Shown here piece by piece: positions 46,870 through 58,847 of a DNA stretch of 64,000 nucleotides. The stretch is from positions 10,461,306-10,525,305 of the forward strand of contig CM030862.1 in assembly GCA_018105865.1 (NCBI GenBank), given 5' to 3'. How positions within the stretch are numbered: the first letter of the stretch is position 1; each line of letters opens with the position of its first letter. A program made the translations under genes and the position numbers. Under the pieces are notes generated by a model, which was not told the origin of the DNA, made no database searches, and worked only from the letters and a program-made list of their open reading frames with translations. The DNA is from Metaphire vulgaris (taxonomy: Eukaryota; Annelida; Clitellata; Crassiclitellata; Megascolecidae).

Positions 46870-47062
46870 CAGTGTTTTATACAGGCATGTTACGAGGGGG
46901 AAGATTCCATCCCCAAACTTCAAACCCCAAAAAAAAAAAAAAAAAATCCCAGCACTTACACGCAAATTTTGCATTGAACTGTGTCTTTTCCTCCAACCAA
47001 GTCGATCCCCCCGAAGGCCTCAATCCCCCCCCCCAAATGCCTGGAGTCTCGATAAGACACTG
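46870..47062. mobile_element. hAT-like MITE (cagtgttttatacagg), related to family A
   Basis: A perfect 8-bp duplication attggagg flanks it (46862-46869 and 47063-47070). It ends just upstream of the USP promoter-like motif. Confidence 0.85.
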
Positions 47063-47079
47063 ATTGGAGGAACGATGTT

Positions 47080-47130
47080 CCGGATGTGACTTGCATCTGT
47101 TCCAAGCAGCAGGATGCAGTATATACTCGA
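47080..47130 (+). promoter_or_regulatory. Possible USP gene promoter
   Basis: CCGGATGTGAC at 47080-47090 and a TATATA-containing stretch (AGTATATACTC) near 47118 lie about 160 and 125 bp upstream of the USP start codon. A possible 5' untranslated-exon acceptor (TTTTTTCAG) lies at 47205-47213, which would place the true promoter further upstream. Confidence 0.25.
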
Positions 47131-47243
47131 GTCGTCGTTTCTATTGATCTCTTTTACTACGGTAGCGGTCTCTGAATGCAGCCATTTGTATTCAGTTGTT
47201 CGTATTTTTTCAGGGCATTTGATTGTACGGGTCGCTGAGAAAC

Positions 47244-47298
47244 ATGAAGGTGCTTATCGGCGTCGACGGAAGCTATGACAGTGACGAGGCCTTCGATT
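47244..47298 (+). CDS. USP exon 1 (start)
   Basis: ATG at 47244, with MKVLIGVDGSYDSDEAFD up to T|GTAAGT (phase 1). It opens with the canonical UspA beta-1 motif. The start is chosen because this methionine directly precedes the strand. Confidence 0.85.
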
Positions 47299-47826
47299 GT
47301 AAGTGCAGTATACTGCTCAAAAAATTGTGAACACACCTGGATTTCGAAGCAAAACGAACTTTAAGGATTGTTAAAACATTGCAATCACAACCAAGAACAC
47401 CAATGCTGTATTTTTCATTAATGATACTATTCTACGATTGATGTACAGAAGGCTATAGATATGCAAAAATTCAGAAGAGCGTTGAAACGAATTTTATCCA
47501 CATTTTCTTGACCCGCAGGTCAGTTTCATCCGGCCCGCCACCGAGTTTGAGAAAATAACAATTGTAGCTCTAGGACCGGTTATTACCGTTATATGCAATA
47601 TTAAGTGCTACAACATGCTTCGCACGCCAAGGGTCTAAACATTTTTTGTGCGGGCGCAATAGCATAACGGTTGGACAACTCTAATCTAGATCACTAATTC
47701 CAGAGAAGATGATTGGTGTCACTGTCTGCCAATGGTCACTACAGTAGATACCTGACATAGCAGTCCCGAACAATCGTCAAAATAAACATGTACAACGACC
47801 AGCTATCCGTTGACACACACGTCGCA

Positions 47827-47914
<88 letters not shown>

Positions 47915-48042
47915 TTACTACTCAGTGGCTCCACTGCCCCCACCTGGCCCCCAGTGGCTTGGGACCCTATACTACTGCTTAAACAACAAATGGTTGGCCC
48001 CCATGATTAGAAGTTGCCCCAACGGCCCCCTTGCTAGAGCTG

Positions 48043-48104
<62 letters not shown>

Positions 48105-48120
48105 GTATTACTACTACTAT

Positions 48121-48161
<41 letters not shown>

Positions 48162-49215
48162 ACTAACTAACTACTACTACTCCTACCACCACTATAGAAG
48201 ATTACGATTGAAATCGAATATCGACCAACCATCGACTGCTGACAAATGCATTGCTAAAATGGTGCTACAGAAGTTCACCGACGGTTTTGCTTATGACAGT
48301 CCTTTGCTCTTGATATATAGATATTATATTATACTGTCCGTTTGAGCAGTTTACGCCAGACACTATCACACCCCTGAACAAGAAGCTCTTGTCGTCTACG
48401 TCGTCAAACCTCTCGTTATTTCCTCTAACGGTTCGTTCTGTAATACTACATGTATCCGCTATATGTTAAGCTTAGTTTCCGTAAAGTACGGTAAACAGAG
48501 CCGTAGCTAAGGGGCGGGGGAAGGGCAGCTTGCCCCGGGCGTCGTCTTGGGGGTAAGGTTGGGTGGGGGGCAAGAAACCATGATTGTAACAAGTTAAACG
48601 CCCGTCGAAGGTATATCAGTATGACAAGCAAAAAATGAGGTCATGGCCAGTTTTTTTGTTGGGGACGAAAAATGTATACCCCAAGGGGTGGGGTTGACCC
48701 CAAAATCGCGTCAAAAATTAAAAAAAAGCATGGGAACTCATTAAAAATATTTTGTTTTCGGCCGCCAAAAGGGTTTTAACCCCCAAACGCCCCTTGGCTA
48801 CGCCACTGCGTGCTAGAGATGGCAATGAGTTAATGGGTCGCGGGTATTATGGGTCAAGGTTTGAGTGGGTCGAAGAGGTTATGGGTTATTTGGATGACCC
48901 ATTGCTTATATCTGATGCATGCGTTACCCTCATTCATAATCTGATGTTTGAGACTTGATTATTACCATTCGCGTCAAGTTTAATACTGGTGATCTTGTGT
49001 GTGTGTAAGTATGTGTACAGTAAGAATCAAATGACCCGCTATTATAAAAAATGACGCGGTTTAAATCACCGATTTCTTTATTAATCTAGAAATGGCGATC
49101 CATGTCAATGATATTCGCGACAGAAGTTTGAACGAGGAGAAGATGAAAGTCAAATTTCTAAAAGAAAGCTACGAAGAAAAGATGAGATCAACCAGAGTAA
49201 GAATTGCCTTGACAA

Positions 49216-49273
<58 letters not shown>

Positions 49274-49403
49274 GCTACTACTGCTACTGCTGCTACTACT
49301 ACTGCTACTGCTACTGCTGCTGCTGCTGCTACTACTGCTACTACTACTACTGCTGCTGCGACGACTACTACTACTACTACTACTACTACTACTGTTACTA
49401 CTA

Positions 49404-49461
<58 letters not shown>

Positions 49462-50101
49462 CGGTACTACTACTACTACTACTACGACTGCTGTTGTTGT
49501 TGTTGTTGTTATTGTTATTGTTACTGTTATACAAGAAATTTGAACACTGTTTTAGATCCGAGGCAAGATCAACATCATCTACTATTGCAAGAAGCCGGGC
49601 AAGATCATCTGTGAGTTGGCCGAGCAGGAGCACTGCGCCATGATAGTCATCGGCTGTATACGCAACGGCAAAGGCAACCTCGGTCCGACGGTCGACTACG
49701 TGATCCGGAAGGCGTCGTGTGCCGTGTCCCTCGTCCGGATGGGGTCGTCGCTGCCCGGATCACCCACCACCAAACTCCACGAACTGTACACCGCCGGCGG
49801 ACACAGCAGTACCGCCAAGGACGCCAATCTCCGGCTGCGAAGGATCAGCTGCCCGGCGATGGTCGGCCCGCCCGTCGTTCCGGTAGAGGGGGAGGCGATC
49901 GTACGCGGGCGATCGGTTAGTGCTTTCGGGAGTGCCGACGGAAAGACGGCGATGCCGGTGACTGCGTCGAAACGACCGACGGAGAGAAGACACTCGACGA
50001 TTACGAACGCGTTTCGGTTCTTGGGCTTCCAGCAGAGCGGAAGGAGGAAGCTGATTCCTTCGCACGAAGAGGACGAAGAAAATAATGACAATAATTTGTG
50101 A
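47244..50101 (+). CDS. Universal stress protein (UspA-like) with long C-terminal tail
   Basis: Four exons: 47244-47298, 48350-48430, 49090-49196 and 49556-50101. They join with phases 1,1,0 to give 262 residues. Residues 1-26 read MKVLIGVDGSYDSDEAFDFY and ARHYHT, the UspA opening strand with the conserved VDGS and AFDxY. They are followed by ALVVYVVKP (strand 2), a helical segment and CELAEQEHCAMIVIG (strand 4). The ATP-binding loop reads GCIRNGKGNLGPTVDYVIRK, then ASCAVSLVRM. The USP domain ends near residue 150. A tail of about 110 residues rich in Ser, Arg and Pro, with an acidic end, is not part of the family. Animal USPs are soluble nucleotide-binding proteins of poorly known function. 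The loop departs from the usual G-2X-G-9X-G(S/T), so ATP binding is uncertain. Confidence 0.88.
47825..48180 (+). repeat. (ACT)n microsatellite split by a MITE fragment
   Basis: Two ACT arrays (47825-47922 and 48042-48170) flank a family C-like fragment (47923-48041, tggcccccagtggcttggga). A MITE appears to have landed in an ACT array. Confidence 0.85.
48350..48430 (+). CDS. USP exon 2
   Basis: Acceptor TTTGAGCAG, then FYARHYHTPEQEALVVYVVK and PLVISSN, then G|GTTCGT. Phase 1 on both sides. I identified it from the missing second beta strand of the domain and found it in the correct phase between exons 1 and 3. Confidence 0.8.
48495..48807. mobile_element. hAT-like MITE, family D, diverged
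   Basis: Opens acagagccgtagctaaggg and closes ttggctacgccactg. It lies in USP intron 2. The interior 'gacaagcaaaaaatgaggtc' is shared with other D copies. Confidence 0.6.
49090..49196 (+). CDS. USP exon 3
   Basis: Acceptor TTAATCTAG in phase 1, then EMAIHVNDIRDRSLNEEKMK and VKFLKESYEEKMRSTR up to GTAAGA, phase 0. It encodes the helix between strands 2 and 3. Confidence 0.85.
49217..49530 (+). repeat. (ACT)n/(GCT)n compound microsatellite
   Basis: It fills the intron between USP exons 3 and 4 almost completely, from 20 bp after the donor to about 25 bp before the acceptor. Confidence 0.95.
49556..50101 (+). CDS. USP exon 4 (nucleotide-binding end, tail and stop)
   Basis: Acceptor GAACACTGTTTTAG in phase 0, then IRGKINIIYYCKKPGKIICE. 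It continues to the ATP-loop region and a tail ending HEEDEENNDNNL and TGA. Highly GC-rich third positions support coding. Confidence 0.88.
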   Translation: MRGKINIIYYCKKPGKIICELAEQEHCAMIVIGCIRNGKGNLGPTVDYVIRKASCAVSLVRMGSSLPGSPTTKLHELYTAGGHSSTAKDANLRLRRISCPAMVGPPVVPVEGEAIVRGRSVSAFGSADGKTAMPVTASKRPTERRHSTITNAFRFLGFQQSGRRKLIPSHEEDEENNDNNL

Positions 50102-50210
50102 AACCCGACTTCAATGCTCAACAGCAATACGCGTTCTACTGCTAATAATAACAACATAAACGGGATTTTAGGAGGTTTGGTAGGATTTCTCCTCTTCTGA
50201 CAGCCAGTAT

Positions 50211-50503
50211 CAGTGGCGGATCCAGGTGGGGTATGAGTGGGGATGAATCCCCCACCAGACATTTTTCTTTTTCTTTTGGTTGTGAAACCTATTTTTGGGT
50301 AAAAGTCTAATAAAACTACGTGGAAAAAGGCTGCGGATGACCTTTTTACTTGTCAACCTATTTTTCGGTAAAAGTGTAGTAAAATTAGGGGGGATTCCCT
50401 ATTGTCAGCCTTTTCGGCAAAGTTTATTGATTTTTCCTTCTCTTTTTATTCCTCCCCACCACCAACTTTCTATGAATTTCATTTCATCCTGGAGCCGCCA
50501 CTG
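50211..50503. mobile_element. hAT-like MITE, family C
   Basis: cagtggcggatccaggt to ctggagccgccactg. The interior 'gacctttttacttgtcaacc' recalls 19616-19981. Confidence 0.7.
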
Positions 50504-50989
50504 CATGGCCAATATCTTTGGACTATTAAGTTATAGCTTCGGGCGGCAGAAAACATCAGAAAACCCAATTAAGACATCGTACGCGTCGGCATATTGTCTC
50601 TCTGCCATTTCTACATACTGCAGCCGCGGTGCAAGACCAATCATGCCGTTTGCACAGCGCAATAATACCGTCATATGCATGACATTTCCATTTTATAGAC
50701 ACTGATATTTGTATGGCATTTGCCATGTGATTGACATTTGCCGCTTGACAAGAATTATAATCTGCTGGTTGCTTATTGTTAGATGTCTTGCCAATGACAG
50801 GCCTGAACCTAAGCGCCTAAGTTTACTGTGATTTTCAACGGCGTTGCCACGGAGACAATAGACCTATTCGTATATTTTCAACATCTGTCATTCATTCTCT
50901 GACAATTCCTTAAGTTCATAAATGTTATTTGAAAAATTGTATGAGCCATGATGTTAGTGGTAATTACTACAACTGCTGCCGCCGCCGCT

Positions 50990-51004
50990 GCTGCTACTAT
51001 GCTG

Positions 51005-51072
<68 letters not shown>

Positions 51073-51123
51073 GCTACTACTACTACTACTACGACTACTA
51101 CTACTACGACTACTACTACTACG

Positions 51124-51205
<82 letters not shown>

Positions 51206-51206
51206 T
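50990..51206 (+). repeat. (ACT)n microsatellite
   Basis: More than 60 units with a few GCT and ACG substitutions. It follows a GCC/GCT start. Confidence 0.95.
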
Positions 51207-51543
51207 GGAGTATCGACCGCTGATGATGTATTGCTCATCTTTCATTCTGTTCACGGTATGCAATGTTTACTCGATATATGTAATGTTTGATTCAACATTG
51301 TTGAAGCTGCTAGCCTAGATTTTAAGTTTAATGTCAAAATATGTAAGGCCATGAGAATTGGTAGACGTTATGCAATGGTTTGTGCTCCCTTATTGTTGAA
51401 TGGATCTGGCCTGGCTTATGTTGATGAGTTTAGATATCTTGGGGTTGCAGTTATAGGATGTGTAATAATAGTTAGTTAAGAATGATGTATATCTTATGTT
51501 ATCTGCGTTTGTGAATAAAGATTTCTATAATAATGATGATGAC

Positions 51544-51588
<45 letters not shown>

Positions 51589-51880
51589 AAGTCAGTCAAA
51601 ATTATTTCAATATAATAAGTCAAATGTGACGCGTGGATGGATGGTAAATAAAGGACTGTAAACGAGGCAAATGTTTTAAAAAGTTTTTTATATTTTTCTT
51701 TAAAAACATGTTTTTGGTGTTTTTTTATTTTAATATTTATGGTTTTTCCATCTGTGACGCAAACATTCTTATTGTGATGACGTTGAATAAAATAAGCGAT
51801 ATTTTCTGTAGAATTGATTTTATTAAATTTGTTTAATTAATCGATTTCTTCTATAAACTAAACTTTGAGCGAGTAGGAAG
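51207..51880. other. AT-rich stretch upstream of the TRPC gene
   Basis: A (GAT)n array lies at 51535-51588, with AT-rich sequence from 51600. A stretch at 51330-51480 (MSKYVRP-like, LGVAVIG) resembles L2-type reverse-transcriptase text with stops and is probably a LINE relic. Confidence 0.35.
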
Positions 51881-51902
51881 ACTTGGATTACTTCCAGTCA
51901 CT

Positions 51903-51955
51903 ATGGTTCGCGGAGCGAGGGTACTGACCGCAGGTCGAGTTTCACCAACGACTAG
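51903..51955 (+). CDS. Candidate first coding exon of the TRPC-like gene
   Basis: ATG at 51903, reading MVRGARVLTAGRVSPTT and AG before a strong GTAAGT donor in phase 2. The phase fits acceptors at 53725 or 53672 of the ankyrin exon. The exon has no family signature, and 1.7 kb of LINE and repeat intervenes, so the link is a hypothesis. Confidence 0.25.
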
Positions 51956-52257
51956 GTAAGTTACAGACCTCGAACATGGATTTTGAGTCCGAAGCGTGCC
52001 GTCTCTCGTGGGCCGCCGAGAGGTGGGGGCAGGGGGCAACTGCACAGGGGCCCGGCGGTCTGGGGGTGGGGGCGATGATGAATAGTTATAATTAACAATA
52101 GTCTGAATAATAACACTAGAGTAGATGGGGGCCGGCGAGGAAAAGGGGAGGGGGCCGGCGTGTAAAGGTTGACAAGCAAAAAGTAATCAGTAATCACTTA
52201 TTTTAAGAAGTACAGTAAAAGAGGCTGACAAGCCAAAAAATGGTCGTCAAGAAATTT

Positions 52258-52302
52258 TAGTCTGCACAGGGGCCCGGAATTTCTCTCGGCGGGCCTGGCG
52301 CT
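52258..52302. mobile_element. Fragment of a gggcccc-type repeat
   Basis: gcacaggggcccggaatttc and ctctcggcgggcctgg match, inverted, the repeat at 40525-40575. Confidence 0.6.
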
Positions 52303-52328
52303 ATAACATTCATCACGTTCAGTCTTGG

Positions 52329-53190
52329 ATGCTTAATAATAAGCTTGCACCTAACCCTTCAAAAACGGTGTTTTACTTCTTGGTTGCCCATTTAATTTGA
52401 AGATATTAATTCCTTTATATTTGACAAAATTTCAGTTAATCTAAGTCAATCTGTCCGCAGCCTGGGGGTAATATTTGATAAGAACATGTCGTTTAACGAT
52501 CATATAGGGCCTAAATAAGGTCAGCAGAGCTGCTCATCTGCTAATCAGAGACATTCGACGAATTCGTGTTCTTGTTCCAAAATCCGCTCTGATTCCTCTT
52601 GCAAACACCCTTGTCAGTAGTAGATTCTTCCCTTTACAGTGGTATGACCAGATCTAATATGCAAAAGCTTCAAAGGATTCAGACCTCTATTGCCCCAGCC
52701 ATTGCAAAAACTCGTATGCATGATCATATTAAACCTGTTCTTCAACAGTTACACTGGCTGCCGGTCGAACAGAGAATTGTATTTAAAACTGATCTCCTGG
52801 TTTTTAAAACACTGCAATCTGACCAACCTCAATATTCAAAATCTATGTTGAATCACCCAAAACATCGTCATTCAACAAGGTTTGCTGATTCATTGTTAAT
52901 ATATGTACCTAGAACCAAGTTACCAACACTGAATATGGTAGGAGAGCTTTTTCTATTATTGGGCCTAAAATCTGGAACGCCCTGCCTCCGGCTGTCAGAT
53001 CTTCCAATTCATTGAGCATCTTCCGATCCAGACTTAAGACACATCTCTTTCAATTGGCGTTTCCTCCATAGTCCGTCTCCCTCTCTCCCTCTGACTGATC
53101 TCTGGAATGACCTGGATCTTTTGCGGATGGATTTTGAAGTACCATCGATTAATGCCCTTGGGTATTAGAACTGGTGCTATAGAAGTGCAT
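52329..53190 (+). mobile_element. L2/CR1-type LINE reverse transcriptase C-terminal fragment with 3' end
   Basis: Frame-damaged RT text: SVRSLGVIFDKNMSFNDHI, then SGMTRSNMQKLQRIQTSIAP, VLQQLHWLPVEQRIVFKTDL and LVFKTLQ, then a terminal helix-like segment. LHWLPV..RI is a hallmark of the post-RT region in CR1/L2/jockey-like LINEs. The 3' untranslated block 'ctctgactgatctctggaat' runs directly into (TTC)n(ATT)n. Confidence 0.8.
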
Positions 53191-53197
53191 TCTTCTT

Positions 53198-53286
<89 letters not shown>
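53191..53286 (+). repeat. (TTC)n-(ATT)n tail of the LINE
   Basis: It begins exactly where the LINE 3' end stops (atagaagtgcat), so it is probably an expanded 3' tail. Confidence 0.85.
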
Positions 53287-53458
53287 CTCCCAAGCTAATC
53301 CGAAAATCTTGTAGTTTTTGGACTGGAGTCAACACTGCTGTACCTTGAGCGTTCGTGAATAAGCTGGTGCACTGCGCCAAGCTTTCGGGCAGCGCTATAG
53401 AAATTTCGTGTTTTACTTACTTTACTTACTTACTTGCCGCTGCTGTTGCTGATGATGA

Positions 53459-53459
53459 C

Positions 53460-53515
<56 letters not shown>

Positions 53516-53660
53516 GTAGTGGTGTGGTAGTGATGCTGTGAATATGATGATGGTCATGAATATGATGATTGTGGCCGTGATGATGATGATGATGGTGATG
53601 GTGATGATGATGGTGATGGTGGCGATGATGATGATTCTGATGATCGTGATCACGATGCTG
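53459..53660 (+). repeat. (GAT)n microsatellite with variants
   Basis: Pure GAT at 53459-53512, then GTG/GAT mixtures up to the ankyrin exon. It produces a spurious Met-rich frame. Confidence 0.9.
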
Positions 53661-53725
53661 TATACAAGGTTTGGCGGTGTATCGCACGGTACTACTACTG
53701 TCACTGGCACTTTCTACACCACGAG

Positions 53726-54241
53726 TCACGCGACGAAAGTGACCGCGCTGCCGAGCTCTCTGCTTCCGCGCACCGGCGTCCACCTCCAGCGCTTCCACGC
53801 CCTCGTCGTCTCGCACGACGTCACGGCCGTCCACGAATTTCTCGACGAACACGGGACGGAGTTCGATCCGAACGGACAGAACCTCGAGGGGCACACGGCC
53901 CTCCACCTGGCCGTCATCGGAGACGACCTGCCGATGGTCGAACACTTGCTGGCCCTCCGGCCTCCGCTGGCCATCGGGAACGTTCTGCTGCACGCCGTCG
54001 AGGAGGGCAACCTGATTGCCATCGAGCTGATGCTGGAGCACAAGCGGACGATGGAGGCGGAGGCGGTGAAGGAGGGAAGGAAGATCGAGGTGCCGGACTG
54101 CGTCGACTACACCGACGACATCACGCCGCTGATCCTCGCTTGCCACCAGGACAACTTCAATCTGGTGAGGATCCTGCTGGAAAACGGGCACACGGTGGAA
54201 AGACCGCATCCAGTTCACTGTCAGTGTAGCGAGAAGTGCAG
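53726..54241 (+). CDS. TRPC exon: ankyrin-repeat region
   Basis: Homology is clear from RFHALVVSHDVTAVHEFLDE to PHPVHCQCSEKC. The donor AG|GTCAGT is phase 2. PRPHEVRC-like text closing the ankyrin region is typical of TRPC. The left border may be 53726 (CACGAG acceptor), 53673 (ATACAAG acceptor) or a start ATG near 53662. Confidence 0.8.
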
Positions 54242-54496
54242 GTCAGTAGTACTGCTTCACCAGTGTTTATTCTAGGCCTTCTCGGGAGGGGGGGAATCCC
54301 CCAAGTTTTAAAATTCCCCCTTATTTTTTATATGTTGGCTGGGGAATGGAAATTCCCCACCCTCAAAAAGTTTGGAGACTCAGACCTTGTCCCCCACAAA
54401 CATTTCAATATCCCCCTCCCAATGTCAAGGTGGCTAGAATAAACACTGCTGCTTCACTCCTCTCTGTCTGTCTGTCTGTCTGTCTCTCTCTGTCTC

Positions 54497-54547
<51 letters not shown>

Positions 54548-56123
54548 GTCGTCGGCATTATAATTTTTTGAAGAAGCTTATTTTCCAAATAGAAAACCAT
54601 CATTGAACACAGACATAGAGTAAGAACAAAGAACAAACATGTGGTATATTTATTAGCCTAATCGCCATCGCCAATTGATACCATTGGATATTAGAAGTTG
54701 CAGAACTTGGCAGTTGTCAGGATGCTTTCTCTGCCGTAGTCTGTCATCCATGCGTTGCATTTACGTTAAAAGAATATTAGAAATGAAATTGTTATTACAG
54801 TTCACGGCCTGTTTTAACCCCTTAACTGGGGACCCCGGATATATCCGTCCATTTTACATTGAGTTACAGTTAAATACCCAGTTAAGGGGTTAAATTAACT
54901 TAACGTGCAGTGATACACAAATTATGCAGTGATGAAATGAAAATGTGCAGTGGTAAAATGCAATTTTCTGTGCTTTGTGCAGTAATAAATTTTCCGGACG
55001 ACCTGTTTCTTGCTTGTTATTTGCGCGGGTGTCCAAAAAAATTTCCGAGTTTTGTGCAGTGATAAATTTTTCTCAAAGCAGGTCGTGGACTACTATTACT
55101 GACATATATTTCTCTTTAGAACGTATCGTCGGGATAAAGAATTCCTTAACGAATCAATAGCTCGAATCAACCGATACAAATCGGTCTGCAGTCCTTCCTA
55201 CCTGTGTCTCGCCTCCACGGACCCTATTCTTGATGCGTTCGAGCTGAATCAAGAGCTCCTGGAATACGCCGAGGAGGAACCGGAGTTTAAGGGTGATTAC
55301 ACTCTGCTGGCGCAAAAGTGCGCAAGGTAAGGAAACCTCTCGACGTCTAAGAAATCTTATGCGTCAGAGATGTCAACTGTCTATGCCCAGTTTTCATCAC
55401 TGTCCTGAATGTCCTACCTTTCCTTTCCAGTCTGTCTATAATGCCTTCAATTAACATTTCCTTCGAAGTCTTTCTTGCCATTTCTCGCCTTCACAGGTCA
55501 TTCCAGCGGGCACTCTGCTGGAATGACCTGGTCTTTTACTGATTGATTTGGAGTACCATGGATTCCAGTGTTTATTCTAGCCACCTTGACATTGGGGGGG
55601 ATTTTGAAATGTTTGGGGGACAAGTTCTGAGTCTCCACACTTTTTGAAAGGGGGAAATTTCCATCCCCCAGACAACATATAAATTTTTTTCTGGGGATTT
55701 TAAAACTTTGGAGAGGGAAGTTCCCTCCAGAGAAGGCCTAGAATAAACACTGGTGGATTGATAGTCTTAGAGCAGGGATCGGTAACCTACGGCCCGCGAC
55801 CCACATCCGGCCCGCCAGTGAGTTTAAATGGCCCCCGGCCCCCACGGTTTTTATGGTAAAAGGTCATAACTCTTCTTTAAAGCCTGACAAGGAAAAAGAT
55901 CATCGCTAATATTTTGCACTTGATTTGTATAGTTTAAAAAAAGAACTGAACTTTTTTCAGCGTGTTTATTTTCATGCCATATTCTTTTGATGTTGTATTT
56001 AGTTTCTCCATTATTCTTTGTATAGTTCTCTTTTACTCCCTGTTAGCATCGCTTGATCGTCTGCAAAACGTATGGCCTGTATCAGTTTCCCTCCAATGTT
56101 TATTCCCCCTCTTTCTTCCTCTA

Positions 56124-56175
<52 letters not shown>

Positions 56176-56330
56176 GTGCTCTTTATTTATTATAATAATA
56201 ATTATTATTATTATTATTCCTAGATGATTTATTAAACGCTATAACATAGCTAGAGATAAAATCAAGAGCGATTTACAAATGTTCATAAGATGCGCGAAAT
56301 AAGTGCGTCTTGAGGGCAGTCGCAAACGCC

Positions 56331-56414
<84 letters not shown>

Positions 56415-56731
56415 GACTAGTTTTAACTGTTAATGTTGTTGAATCGGTCTTTGATTGTAGTTTTGCCGTTGAGATGTTGAGTCTGTGCCGCACAACGGAT
56501 GAAGTGACTTTGCTGCTTAGCGTCCGATCCGGTATTGAGAAGACGCTGTACAAGAGGGAGAAGTTCGGGAGGGTCATCAAGGCAGTGGACTACAACCTGA
56601 AGAGTTTCGTCACTCATCCGAACTGCCAACAGGTGGTCACAGTTGATTAATGACAACCATCCAGTCACACGCTTGCAGCTTAGTTAAATATAACTGAAAA
56701 GTATATCGACAGTTCTCTGTCTTTCCTATGG

Positions 56732-56779
<48 letters not shown>

Positions 56780-57594
56780 AATATGCAGCTACTGCGGTAC
56801 TTCTTTCGAAAGCGCTATATAAGTCAACAAGATTTTGTCTACTTGGTTGCTTGATTTGGTGTGCGGTGGAGCAGTGGTTGGCGCACTGGCCTGCCAATCT
56901 TTGAGGTCCGTGGTTCAACTCCCGGCCGCGGCGCAGAAACTTTTCGGTTGTTTCTGTCCAAGCGCCCCAGTCGACTCAGCTGTGAATGAGTACATCGGGT
57001 GTTAACTCGGTGGAAGGAAAGGCGGCGAGGGAAAGGCCGGCAACCGCCCTCATTCAGCCGTTGCCGTATATAACTGAAGGCGCTAACCCTTCGGTTCTCC
57101 GTACATTTTTCCTTTTCGGACGCGATTTTGCGGGTCAAACCCCCTTGGTTGGCTGCCAAATGAAAAAATTTCTCTAAGTACCATAGAAAATAGAACAAAG
57201 AAGAAAAAATACGAAGGTGACGACCTTTTTTGCTTGTCAGCTCTAAAAAGGAAGAATAATAAACATTTTGGAAAGTTTTGTCACGATCTAAACCAAACCC
57301 CCTTCCGGAAATCCTGGCTACGCCACTGATTCTTTGAAACAGTGTAAGACGCTAGTTTGCTTTTGAAGAACTTTGTCGTTTTGTCTTTCGCCTCACGCCC
57401 TCTGTCGCTCCCTTTGTCGCTCCCTTTGTCTTACTCTCTCCCTCTGACCGATCTCAGGAATGACCTTGTCTTCTGCGGATGGATTTTGAAGTACCATCGA
57501 TTGATACACTTGAGTATTAGAAATGGTGCTATAGAAGTGCATTATTATTATTATTTATTATTATTGGGCATTAGAACTGGTGCTATAGAAGTCC

Positions 57595-57658
<64 letters not shown>

Positions 57659-58077
57659 TATTATTATTATTATTTATTATTATTATTATTATTTTATTTA
57701 TTTATTTATTTATTAACCTCTTAACTGGGTATTTAACTGTAACTCAATGTAAAATGGACGGATATATCCGGGATCCCCAGTTAAGGGGTTAAATTAAGTA
57801 TTATTACTCCGTTAACTTTAGGTTCTGTGCAACGAGTGGCTGCAGGCGTTCTCGGCCTTTCGTTCGGTCCGTTTCGTCGGCATGTGCTACCTGATTCTCT
57901 ACCGAATGCTCCTCTATCCGTTCATTGCCATCATCTGCTGGATGTGTCCGTGGACGAAACTGGCGCGCTCGTTTCAGACGCCCGTCAACAAATACCTGTC
58001 CAGTGCCGCCTCCTACTTCGTCTTTCTCATTTTCATCCTCATTCAGGTATTCGTCTAGTCGCTGCTGCTGATGCTAG

Positions 58078-58138
<61 letters not shown>

Positions 58139-58157
58139 CCTCCTACTACTACTACTT

Positions 58158-58190
<33 letters not shown>

Positions 58191-58244
58191 TTACTACTAC
58201 TATTACTACTACTCATCATCCTACTACTACTACTTCTACTACTG

Positions 58245-58282
<38 letters not shown>

Positions 58283-58301
58283 CCTCCTACTACTACTACT
58301 T

Positions 58302-58373
<72 letters not shown>

Positions 58374-58506
58374 GCTGCTGCTACGCAATTGCTAGTATTG
58401 CTACTACCGCTACCACCACTATTCTATCCTGCCACCACCACTATTACTACTGCTGCTGGTGCTGGTGCTACCACTACCACTACTACTACTCATCGTAGTA
58501 GTAGTG

Positions 58507-58548
<42 letters not shown>

Positions 58549-58725
58549 GTGCTCCTTTCTAAGAAAAAATGTTTGGGAACTCATCCTTTTTCACCAACAA
58601 AAACGGGCGTGGGAACGTCGTACCTGTACGTTCCCAAGCGCATTATTACATATCCATAATTATATATACATTCTGGCAAAAAAGGAGTGGGAACGCCATT
58701 CCCATGCGTTCCCACTAAAAAGCCC

Positions 58726-58793
<68 letters not shown>

Positions 58794-58801
58794 CATCATC
58801 A

Positions 58802-58847
<46 letters not shown>

